Assembly (NCBI GenBank): GCA_027451885.1
Contig: DAIDHX010000146.1
Span: forward strand, 80,803 to 144,802
Source of the DNA: Planctomycetales bacterium
GTDB lineage: Bacteria; Planctomycetota; Planctomycetia; Isosphaerales; Isosphaeraceae
Length of the DNA stretch: 64,000 nucleotides
Direction: 5' to 3'
Below are positions 56,036-63,277 of this stretch, piece after piece. Each line of letters opens with the position of its first letter. Position 1 is the first letter of the stretch. The notes under the pieces are model-generated. The model saw only the letters and a program-made list of their open reading frames with translations, searched no databases and was not told the origin of the DNA. A program made the translations under genes and the position numbers.

Positions 56036-56607
56036 CGAAATTCATCTCCTCTGGTTAACGAAATCGGTGTTGGAGGTGGCCACGCGTCTTGGAGGGCCAT
56101 CCCGCCCTAAAACGTGATCCGTACGTTCCTCCCCGGGGAACAATCCCTCGGCTCCTGATTTTACCGGTGGCAAGCCGCGATTCCTACAACCCGGCGGCCC
56201 TGGCGATCTGGACGTGCGCGCCTCGTTCAGGAGGATTCTGATCACACGTAAGCCCTTGTCGGTGCATGAGAACGATCCGCAAATCCACTCCGAAGGCAGT
56301 CTTCGTGGCGAAAAGGTTGCGGATCCGCTTCCAGCCTGGTCGATATAACCCATGTCGGTTGGAAAACCGAACCGGTCAGGGAAGACCGAGGATGGGCGTC
56401 GCCGAACTGGGGTCTGGTCCAGGGATGGACTCGCGGCTCCGACGCCCCGGGCCAGGGAAGGCCCGTTCCTTTTGCTCATGATGAGGAAACGACCGCCCCC
56501 GCTCGAAGGGACTCGAGTGATGGGGCGTTTGTCGTGCGCGGCTCGAAGCAGCCCACGCTCGCTCCCAGGCATCTGAGCCTTGCGACAGTCGGGCCGGAGC
56601 CGAAGAG
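56036..56607. other. Intergenic region upstream of the aldolase gene
   Basis: 572 nt without a credible gene; a 176-codon leftward frame in it is arginine/proline-rich and I do not accept it. Two hairpins stand out: CGGTT-GGAA-AACCG near 56354 and the GC-rich stem at 56448-56465, followed rightward by a T-rich stretch. The aldolase promoter must be here. Confidence 0.55.
56448..56477 (+). terminator. Terminator-like hairpin, rightward
   Basis: CGGGCC and GGCCCG form a perfect 6-bp stem around a 6-base loop, followed by TTCCTTTTGCTC. No gene ends just upstream on this strand, so if it works it would end a short non-coding transcript. Confidence 0.35.
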
Positions 56608-57117
56608 TTAACGCGCCCCGATCCCCACGAGAAGCCGTTTCCCTTCGTCGAGAGGGTATTCGATAAAGAAGATTTGATTCAATGGCGCTCGCACCTCGGT
56701 GACTCTCGGCTCTTGCCCCTTGATGTCGAGCTCGCAGCGAATCTGGTATTTGCCGTGTTCATCGGCGGATTCGATCACGACAAGCTTGAGCGTGCAGCCA
56801 TTCGAGAGCTGCGCTTTGAGACCTGAAGTGCCGGCAATAACCGGACGGCTGCGTGCATCGAGCAGCGCGAAACCATAGCCCGGCCGGAGCTTCTCGAGCC
56901 GCGCCTTGATGGCATCAAGCTTGGCATCGGACGTTTTGGCACCCCGGCTGGCCTCAATGGCGAGCACAGTGATCTGCGGACCAGACTGGAGACGGTCGTC
57001 ATCAGGTGCGGGATCGATCGATACGCCAGCGGACGACAACGCGAGCAGCAGGCAGGCCGGAACAGCCCAGACGGCGTGCTTGAAACCCAGTCTCTCCAGC
57101 CCGCCCGTTGTTGCCAC
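56608..57117 (-). CDS. Exported protein of the sigma-factor operon
   Basis: A 169-residue protein from a GTG with AGGAG seven nt upstream; it begins 4 nt after the anti-sigma stop codon. Residues 13-30 are a signal or anchor segment (AVWAVPACLLLALSSAG). The mature part has alternating strands (ITVLAIEASRG, LKLVVIESADEHGKYQIRCE, NQIFFIEYPLDEGKRLLVGI) and a helix (DAKLDAIKARLEKLRPG). No known family. Its operon position suggests an effector or sensor of the stress handled by the sigma factor. Confidence 0.78.
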   Translation of the reverse strand: MATTGGLERLGFKHAVWAVPACLLLALSSAGVSIDPAPDDDRLQSGPQITVLAIEASRGAKTSDAKLDAIKARLEKLRPGYGFALLDARSRPVIAGTSGLKAQLSNGCTLKLVVIESADEHGKYQIRCELDIKGQEPRVTEVRAPLNQIFFIEYPLDEGKRLLVGIGAR

Positions 57118-57121
57118 CTTG

Positions 57122-57715
57122 TTACTCCTGGTAGGCCACAACAGGAGTTGTGACGAGGGATTCAATCTCGTTGAACAGGACAAAGCCGTCATCGACGCCG
57201 GAGGCCGAGTCCGTATCCGCGGCGACCACCTCGCGCGCATCGCCTGCGAATGAGATCACCACAATGGGACCTTCGTCGATCTCGATCGGCGACGCCTCGG
57301 ACCTGGGCTGGCTGACACCAGCCAACTGAGTCTTCTGTGCGGCATCTCGCCCTGGGCCGGGAATGAAATGCCAGCCAATCTGAACGACGAAGAGCACAGC
57401 AGCCGCCTGGGCCAAGGCGAGCAGGCCGAGCCGGCGGAAGCGGCTCGAGGCTTTGTGCGTCGCCGGCATGGCGAGCACGGTCGGATGATGCGATTCAATG
57501 CCGGAGGCAAGCCGGCTCTGAATCCCGTCCCATACCTGCGCCCAGGAATCGAGGGAGGGGGAGACGGGCCTTGTCTGAGTCCAGACGCGGTCAAGAAGTT
57601 CGGAATCGTCGGCAAAACGCCGACATGAAGCACATGTGGTGAGATGTGCCACAACCGCGTCGTCACGCCCGCCCTGGGATGTAATCAGCTCTTGAATCAC
57701 TTCAGAACATCGCAT
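57122..57715 (-). CDS. Zinc-finger anti-sigma factor (membrane)
   Basis: A 197-residue protein. The N-terminal zf-HC2 motif is His24-x3-Cys28-x2-Cys31 (AHLTTCASC), the anti-sigma zinc-binding domain that holds the ECF factor. A single membrane helix at about 94-115 (LGLLALAQAAAVLFVVQIGW) leads to an acidic extracytoplasmic tail of about 80 residues that could sense an outside signal. Encoded 20 nt downstream of the sigma factor gene. Confidence 0.87.
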   Translation of the reverse strand: MRCSEVIQELITSQGGRDDAVVAHLTTCASCRRFADDSELLDRVWTQTRPVSPSLDSWAQVWDGIQSRLASGIESHHPTVLAMPATHKASSRFRRLGLLALAQAAAVLFVVQIGWHFIPGPGRDAAQKTQLAGVSQPRSEASPIEIDEGPIVVISFAGDAREVVAADTDSASGVDDGFVLFNEIESLVTTPVVAYQE

Positions 57716-57735
57716 CGACTACCATCCTCTCAGGC

Positions 57736-58311
57736 TTAACGCAGCCGGTTCCAATCCAGAACCGACTGGAGCTTCGAACGCGCCGCGTGGATTCGGCTCA
57801 TAACCGTTCCGATCGGCACCTGCTCGACTTCCGCGATTTCCGCATAGCTCATTTCAAGTTCGGCGAACAGCACAAACGTCGATTTCAAGGTAGGGCTTAA
57901 TCGCGCCAGGGCCTGGTCCAGAATACTTCGCAATTCCTGACAATTCACGGACCGAGAAGGATCATCATAAACAACAGGTTCATTCGAAGTGACGTCGGTT
58001 CCAATCTGCATGGTTGGGTTTCGCCGCCGCCGCCGGCCCCAGTCGAGAGCCGTGTTGGTGACGATTCTCAACAGCCAGGTTCGAAATCCGCAACGACCGT
58101 CGAATTCGGCGAGTCCCGAGAACGCCTTGATCATCGCCTCTTGCACGACGTCAAGCGCGTCTTGCTCATGCCCCAGCAGCCTGTAAGCCACCCGGTACGA
58201 ATCGCCCCTGTGTTTTTCAAAGAGCATCCCCTGGGCCGAAGCATTGCCCGCGCGAGCCGACTGAACCAGTTCGGCCTCGCTCGTCCTTGCATCGTCCAGG
58301 GTCTCGAGCAT
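57736..58311 (-). CDS. ECF-family RNA polymerase sigma factor
   Basis: A 191-residue sigma-70 family protein with region 2 (GDSYRVAYRLLGHEQDALDV, VQEAMIKAFSGLAEFDGRCG, FRTWLLRIVTNTALDWGRRR) and region 4 (MSYAEIAEVEQVPIGTVMSR). It lacks regions 1 and 3, as ECF factors do. AGAGGGGG precedes the ATG. With the downstream anti-sigma and exported protein it forms a three-gene signalling operon; autoregulation is expected, but I could not identify the promoter. Confidence 0.95.
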   Translation of the reverse strand: MLETLDDARTSEAELVQSARAGNASAQGMLFEKHRGDSYRVAYRLLGHEQDALDVVQEAMIKAFSGLAEFDGRCGFRTWLLRIVTNTALDWGRRRRRNPTMQIGTDVTSNEPVVYDDPSRSVNCQELRSILDQALARLSPTLKSTFVLFAELEMSYAEIAEVEQVPIGTVMSRIHAARSKLQSVLDWNRLR

Positions 58312-58688
58312 AAATTGCCCCCTCTTAACACTGACGATTCATTCTCCCTTCTTATTCGGCAGTCGTACAGCAAGTTCTGACCGTGAGAGTCACCGGGGTG
58401 GCCGCCAAAGATGCGAAGCCCTTGATTCCTGGCTTTGCGCCCTCCTGCAAGCTGTGTGAGGAAAGTACCCGAGCCCGGTGCACGTCCGCTTCTCGATGAT
58501 TCTTGGCGCGAGTCTGGGTAACGTTGATCGACGAGTGAATGCCCATTCTCCGCGGCACAAACCGCCTCATTGCAAAAAAGCACCTACCCGGCACGACCCG
58601 CCCAGCCGGAAACCGGTCTCATGATCGAGCAACCGCCGTATCCGAAATCTCACCCTCACCATTTCGCTCAGGTTTCGGTTCGCCGCCG

Positions 58689-58775
58689 CGCTGGGTTCGG
58701 TCTGCGCGGGCGCGCTGGGTTCGCGTTTTCCGCGCGCTGGGTTCGGTCCGCGCAAGCGCGTTGGGTTCGCTTCGC
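58689..58775. repeat. Intergenic tandem repeat, block A
   Basis: Four units of about 23 nt, each starting C/TTGGGTTCG. Two unit types alternate: one continues GTCCGCGC(AA/GG)GCGCG and contains a small CGCGC/GCGCG hairpin, the other reads on to TTTTCCGCGCG or TTCGCG. On the minus strand they encode Arg-Thr-Gln-Arg and Pro-Asn words. Confidence 0.8.
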
Positions 58776-58838
58776 GAATGTGATTAACTTCTTTCCTGGC
58801 CTGTGATTAATTCGATTCTCCACGCTTCTTTTTCGCAC

Positions 58839-58927
58839 GTTGGGTTCGGTCCGCGCAAGCGCGTTGGCTTTGCTTTTTCCGCGCGTTGGGTTCGGTCCGC
58901 GCGGGCGCAATGGGTTCGGTTCGCAGT
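58839..58927. repeat. Intergenic tandem repeat, block B
   Basis: A second four-unit block in the same orientation and same alternating order as block A, about 63 nt later. Three units carry TGGGTTCGGT; one has drifted to TTGGCTTTGC. The two blocks look like a duplicated composite unit. Confidence 0.8.
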
Positions 58928-59566
58928 CGACTTTTCTCATTTACTGGATTCATGTTATGGCGATCCTCGGTTCGATTTTGCGCAACGGTTGCGGCTTCAC
59001 TTTCTGACGAGCCTGGGCTCGATTCCTGGCGCGATTGGTTTCGCTTCGCGGGCTGCGGAAACGACACCTTGGCCCAGCCGGTCACGGCGCGAACACGAAC
59101 TTGCGGGCGAAGTGCTCAGACCGCCCGGTATCGGCTTTACGGTTTCGTCGACTCAGGAATCGCCGAGGTGTTTTGCGTGAGTCGTGGAAGGTGGAAACCG
59201 GAAGGCTCAGACGTCTTGCCGGGTTCTTCTCACCATGAATCTAACGCACGTCAGCTCGACCCGAATCAAGAACCTCTGGATTTTGCTCGGCTGGGTTAGC
59301 CTGCGCAAGGAGTGAGGGTTATAACGAATCACAGAGGCAGGTTGGCCCTGGCGATCATGTTCCTGATGGGGCTTCACCCCCGTCCGCCACACGAGTGCGC
59401 CGCGCGAGCGCATGGGGGCCGATCGCAAATGCGGAGCGGGTCGAGGCGGGCAGTGGCGGGCAACACAGACGCGCCTGGGCTTGAATGGATTCTTGAGGGC
59501 GATGCGAAGGACTCGAAAACCGAGGTGCACCCGCCCAGCCACTCGAGCAAAAAATGCGACCCGCAC

Positions 59567-59593
59567 TTGACCGATTTCCGTGTCCGGTATAGC
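59567..59593 (+). promoter_or_regulatory. Candidate promoter of the FlgI-like gene
   Basis: TTGACC and TATAGC with a short 15-nt spacer, about 145 nt before the ATG at 59737. Weak evidence. Confidence 0.3.
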
Positions 59594-59736
59594 CTCCCCG
59601 GACCGGCGATATTCCACATCCGTCGGTGGTTCGTCACACAGGGAAGTGTGCGGACGGTCATGTCGCGACTGATGCGGCCTGGTTCTCGGGTCGTGTCCCG
59701 GGGTTTCTTCCCCGACGCAGCGCAAGGAGGCTGATG

Positions 59737-61755
59737 ATGCGGCGAGCTGTTCCAGGCAGAACCCTGGCGATCCGATGCGCGTACGGTCTGTTCGCGATCG
59801 CGTTGCTTGTCGCTCCGTTGTGCGCTGGCCCGGTGAAGAAGCGGAAGGAACCACCGCCGCCCAAGGCGCAGGAAACGGTGGCGGATCTGGCGTTTATCGT
59901 CAGCCGCGGTGAAATGCGTGTCGAAGGCGTTGGGCTTGTGGTGGGGCTTGATAACACGGGCGGCGATGCACCCCAGTCGTGGGAGCGGAAACTGCTCGTC
60001 GACGAGATGTCCAAGGCGAACGTCGATCATCCCGAGCGCTTTCTGAGCAGCAAGCGGGTGGCAATGGTGCTCGTCGAGCTCACGATTCCGATTGGCGTGG
60101 GACCGACTGATCGTCTCGATGTACAGGTGGAGACTCCGCCGGGGACCAGCACCACGAGCCTTGCCGGCGGCTATTTGCTTTTGACGCGTCTGCGTGAGGT
60201 TCTGCTGGCTGGCAACACGCCCAAGGCAGGCCGTGACATCGCCCTGGCGCAGGGGCCCATCATGATTGGCACACCCGCCCGGCCTCATGATCCCAAGGTC
60301 GGACGCGTGCTCGGCGGCGGCCGGGTCAAGAAGGAAAACCCTTATACCCTTGCGATCAAGTCCAATCGCAAGAGCTTCCGTACCTCAAAGCTACTCGAGG
60401 ATGTGGTCAATGACCGCTTCCACCAGACCGAGGAGAGCAAGCAAAAAGGGGCGGCAACGGCCAAGACCGACGGCTTCCTCGAGCTCAAGGTTCCCAAGCG
60501 GTATCACCAGAACCAGGACCACTTCTTCCGAGTGGTTCAGAACTTACCGGTGGTCGATAGCCCAGAGCTCCGCGAGCGCAGGCTCGCTCTTTGGAGCAAG
60601 GAGCTGCTCGACCCCAAGACGGCGGGGCTCGCCGCCACGAAGCTCGAAGGCATGGGTTTGCCCGCGGTTGAAGCCCTGAAGGTCGGTCTCAAAAGTGACA
60701 ACGCCCAGGTGCGCTTTTTCTCGGCCGAGTCGCTCGCCTATCTGGATGAGCCGGCGGGTCTCGACATTCTGAGCGAGACCGTGGTCAAGAATGACGACTT
60801 CCGGGCCTATGCCCTGGCGGCCATCGCGTCCATGGATCTTCCCGCGGCGAATCTGAAGCTTCGAAAGTTGATGGACGAACCCTCGATCCCCGTCCGCTAC
60901 GGCGCATTCAATGCGCTCCGTACGCTGGATCCCACCGATCCCTTCCTTGGCCGCGTGCAAGTGCTCGACACTCCGAAGCTTGAAGAAGTGGAAGCCCCTG
61001 ACAATCTTGCCGCGGCCATTGTCACAGCCCAATCCCGCCAGCGGCTCCGACCGGATGATCCATTCGACCTCTATGTGGTCGATTCCGAAGGCCCGCCGCT
61101 CATTCACGTCTCACGCTCGCGCCGCTCGGAGATCGTACTCTTTGGGCGTTCCCAGAAGCTCCTGCCGCCGATTGTGCTCGGAACCGGTCCGATCTCCTTG
61201 AACGCCTCGCTCCACGACGAGACAATCGAAATCAGCAAGATCGTTCCTGGGCCCGAGGACGGCAACGCCAAATACTCCTCGAGCCTCGACCTCGCCGAGG
61301 TGCTGCGTCGCACAGCGAACCTTGGCGCATCCTACCCCGAGCTCGTCTCCATCCTGGAGTCTGCTTACCTTCAGCGCAATCTCGACGGTGCGCTGGTGGT
61401 CGATGCGGTACCAGCGCCTAGCCCGGCTTACCTCCAGGCCGTTCTGGGCAAGGACATCACCGCCAAGCAAGATCACTCGGTCAAGCGTACCAATCACGAG
61501 TCCACCCGCCGCAAGGGACTCTTCGGATTCTTCTCAAGAAACACGGACAGTTCGAACAACGGGGACACGGCAAAGAAAAGCACCTCCGCGACGACACCCT
61601 CTTCGTCCAGTGGTTCTGGAGCAGCCAAAGAAAACGCCTCAAATGCGTCAGACACCCCCTCGAAACGCGATGAGGATCTCCAGAAGGCGGCCCTGAGCCA
61701 GCCTTCCCTGGGGTCTCGTATCGTGGATTTCTTCCGGGGTAATGCCAACAACTAG
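59737..61755 (+). CDS. FlgI-like (P-ring-type) exported protein with HEAT-like repeats
   Basis: A 672-residue protein from the ATG at 59737, with a perfect AAGGAGG six nt upstream. Signal peptide (YGLFAIALLVAPLCAG), then an N-terminal domain resembling flagellar P-ring FlgI (VADLAFIVSRGEMRVEGVGL, VVGLDNTGGD, RLDVQVETPPGTSTTSLAGG). Residues 290-420 are HEAT-like helices (AVEALKVGLKSDNAQVRFFS, DILSETVVKNDDFRAYALAA), which FlgI lacks. The last 90 residues are Ser/Thr/Ala-rich. FlgI is about 370 residues and sits among flg genes; here there are none, so a separate envelope role is likely. Confidence 0.82.
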   Translation: MRRAVPGRTLAIRCAYGLFAIALLVAPLCAGPVKKRKEPPPPKAQETVADLAFIVSRGEMRVEGVGLVVGLDNTGGDAPQSWERKLLVDEMSKANVDHPERFLSSKRVAMVLVELTIPIGVGPTDRLDVQVETPPGTSTTSLAGGYLLLTRLREVLLAGNTPKAGRDIALAQGPIMIGTPARPHDPKVGRVLGGGRVKKENPYTLAIKSNRKSFRTSKLLEDVVNDRFHQTEESKQKGAATAKTDGFLELKVPKRYHQNQDHFFRVVQNLPVVDSPELRERRLALWSKELLDPKTAGLAATKLEGMGLPAVEALKVGLKSDNAQVRFFSAESLAYLDEPAGLDILSETVVKNDDFRAYALAAIASMDLPAANLKLRKLMDEPSIPVRYGAFNALRTLDPTDPFLGRVQVLDTPKLEEVEAPDNLAAAIVTAQSRQRLRPDDPFDLYVVDSEGPPLIHVSRSRRSEIVLFGRSQKLLPPIVLGTGPISLNASLHDETIEISKIVPGPEDGNAKYSSSLDLAEVLRRTANLGASYPELVSILESAYLQRNLDGALVVDAVPAPSPAYLQAVLGKDITAKQDHSVKRTNHESTRRKGLFGFFSRNTDSSNNGDTAKKSTSATTPSSSSGSGAAKENASNASDTPSKRDEDLQKAALSQPSLGSRIVDFFRGNANN

Positions 61756-61784
61756 CCCTTCGATAACCGCCCGCATCCCACAGC

Positions 61785-61830
61785 AGAGCTTCCTTAACCA
61801 TTCATACAATGTATGGTTAGGGCAAGCTCT
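61785..61830 (+). terminator. Long hairpin after the FlgI-like gene
   Basis: AGAGCTT/AAGCTCT, then a 3-bp segment with one bulged C, then TAACCAT/ATGGTTA: a 17-bp stem with an 11-base loop, starting 30 nt after the stop codon. Only a weak T-rich tail (GTCTTCGTTT) follows. It probably protects or ends the FlgI-like mRNA. Confidence 0.5.
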
Positions 61831-61920
61831 GTCTTCGTTTATACCCCCCAGGGAAATGCCAGGAACACGCTTTGGGGGGACGGCAAGGCAGTCACGGCAC
61901 ACCCCTCGACCCAAACATTC

Positions 61921-61954
61921 CAGGAATCGTTGGCCTGTTTTTTCATTTTTTTTT
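61921..61954 (+). terminator. T-rich tract after a short stem
   Basis: A weak CAGG/CCTG stem is followed by T6-CA-T9, the strongest T-run I noticed in the window. It could be a second terminator for the FlgI-like gene or the end of a small RNA. Confidence 0.35.
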
Positions 61955-62390
61955 GCTTCACGCCATACAAGGCTTATTTGACGTAAGTCACAATGAATTC
62001 GAGGAAATTCGTCGCCCGCAGAGGCGTTACATACCGCGTTCCTGGTTGAACCATGCCTGACCGTTCCTAAAGTCGTACGTCGCGCGGATCGAACTATTAG
62101 TGCTGGCGGTCGGGTTTGCAGCGGCGAGGGGGCCTGCGACACCTCCTGGTCGAAACTGAACCGGGCTGACTTCCGCACTCTACCGAGTCGGAAGGGTCTT
62201 CGTGCCTGTTCGTGGGCTGGTGGGGGCTGAAAGGTCCTCATGGGCGCCGCGGAAGGAACGTTGCGGTCGAAGGTACGCATGGAGGCGAGATCCTTCGCGT
62301 TCGCCTGAAGCGGTGGCGTTCATTTCGAGATCAGGGACGAGGGCAAGGTCGGAGCGATGCACACGATTGCAGTTTCGGCATGTGTTCTGA

Positions 62391-62407
62391 GCGATCGATT
62401 CGATCGC
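62391..62407. promoter_or_regulatory. 17-nt palindrome upstream of the HTH-receiver gene
   Basis: GCGATCGA-T-TCGATCGC: perfect 8-base arms around one base, 110 nt before the ATG at 62517. A candidate operator, though GATC-rich palindromes are also common in this kind of DNA. Confidence 0.3.
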
Positions 62408-62516
62408 CTGGCGCACCTGCGAGCCGCGACCAGCATCGCGCCGACAAGGTTCCTATCCGGAGGGAGGAGGAAACCTCCGTGGCCTCGCACCAAACTGGGC
62501 GAGTGGAGTCCTCGAG

Positions 62517-63092
62517 ATGAAAAAGGTGTTTACAACCGGCCAAGTCGCGAAGATCTGCAAGGTCGCGCCTCGGACCGTGAGCAAGTGGTTCGATTCGGGC
62601 CGCTTGCGGGGTTATCGCATCCCCGGCTCGCAGGATCGTCGCATTCCGCGGGAGCACCTCCTGCGGTTTCTCAAGGAGCATGGAATGCCCTTGGGCGACC
62701 TCGAAGCCGAGGTTTACCACAAAGTCCTGGTCGTCGGAGCGGACTCGCCGCTCCAGGGCCTTCTGCGCGATCATTTGCGTGAGAGTGACGACTTCCGGAT
62801 CGAGACGGCGGCTTCGGGTTTCGAGGCTGGCATCCGCGCCGAAAGTTTTCACCCCGACTGCATCATCATCGATATGGCCCTGGGCCGAATCGAGGCTGGG
62901 CAGATCGCGCAAAACCTTCGCAAGAGTCCCGACCATCAAGGCACGATCCTTCTTGCCTTGACGAGCGACGAGCCCGGCGAAGAGACCTTCGCCCTGGGGT
63001 TCAACGACGGATTCAAGAAGCCGTTCGACGGGGCTCTCCTCGCCGAGCGGGTCCGACGTCTGATCTCCCAGAAGAAAGCCGACGAGCCCTGA
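62517..63092 (+). CDS. Helix-turn-helix (excisionase-like) plus receiver-like domain protein
   Basis: A 191-residue protein. Residues 1-55 are a MerR/excisionase-type DNA-binding domain (FTTGQVAKICKVAPRTVSKW ... RRIPREHLLRFL). Residues 68-185 are a receiver-like domain: KVLVVGADSPLQ keeps Asp76 but has Gly-Ala where the first acidic residues should be, phosphoacceptor Asp119 is in IIIDMALG, and the late Lys is in GFKKPFDG. Phosphorylation may be weak or absent. No kinase is adjacent. This domain order is unlike the usual receiver-first regulators. Confidence 0.88.
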   Translation: MKKVFTTGQVAKICKVAPRTVSKWFDSGRLRGYRIPGSQDRRIPREHLLRFLKEHGMPLGDLEAEVYHKVLVVGADSPLQGLLRDHLRESDDFRIETAASGFEAGIRAESFHPDCIIIDMALGRIEAGQIAQNLRKSPDHQGTILLALTSDEPGEETFALGFNDGFKKPFDGALLAERVRRLISQKKADEP

Positions 63093-63277
63093 GGCTGGTC
63101 GTCCTGGGAAACTCCGACTGCCAGGCGGATCGCCGCCCGGTCTTCAAGAGCCCGCATCACAGCGCCTCTGTCCTTCTCTCGGGGGGACGAGGCCTGTGGC
63201 GGGCTCTTCTCTTTGGTGAGGGGTAAGTCGACGGAGCGAGACAATTCGCCTGGTCATCGCCAGTTGGCCGGACCGGA

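Larger units (their letters stand above)
58312..59736. other. Gene-poor region with a repeat array
   Basis: 1.4 kb between the sigma factor and the FlgI-like gene. It contains two blocks of about 23-nt repeats (separate entries). Frames through it on both strands are Arg/Pro/Ser-rich and have no start context or domain; I accept none as genes. The right end should hold the FlgI-like gene's promoter. Confidence 0.65.
61756..62516. other. Structured intergenic region
   Basis: 761 nt without an acceptable gene. In order: a long hairpin (61785-61830), complementary CCCCCCA and TGGGGGG segments (about 61844 and 61873), an unusual T6-CA-T9 tract (61938-61954), a CTTCCG..CGGAAG hairpin (62170-62194), a 17-nt palindrome (62391-62407) and a GGAGG-AAA-CCTCC hairpin (62466-62478) before the HTH-receiver gene. 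Confidence 0.6.

Noticed and set aside
56042..56572. A 176-codon leftward frame upstream of the aldolase
   Set aside because: Composition unlike neighbouring genes, contains hairpin-forming DNA, and lies where the aldolase promoter must be.
58689..58927. Possible CRISPR array
   Set aside because: Units are contiguous, diverged and about 23 nt, with no unique spacers of constant length and no cas genes in the window.
59207..59854. A 215-codon leftward frame near the FlgI-like gene
   Set aside because: Low-complexity Arg/Pro/His composition, overlaps the AAGGAGG-led start of the FlgI-like gene, no domain.
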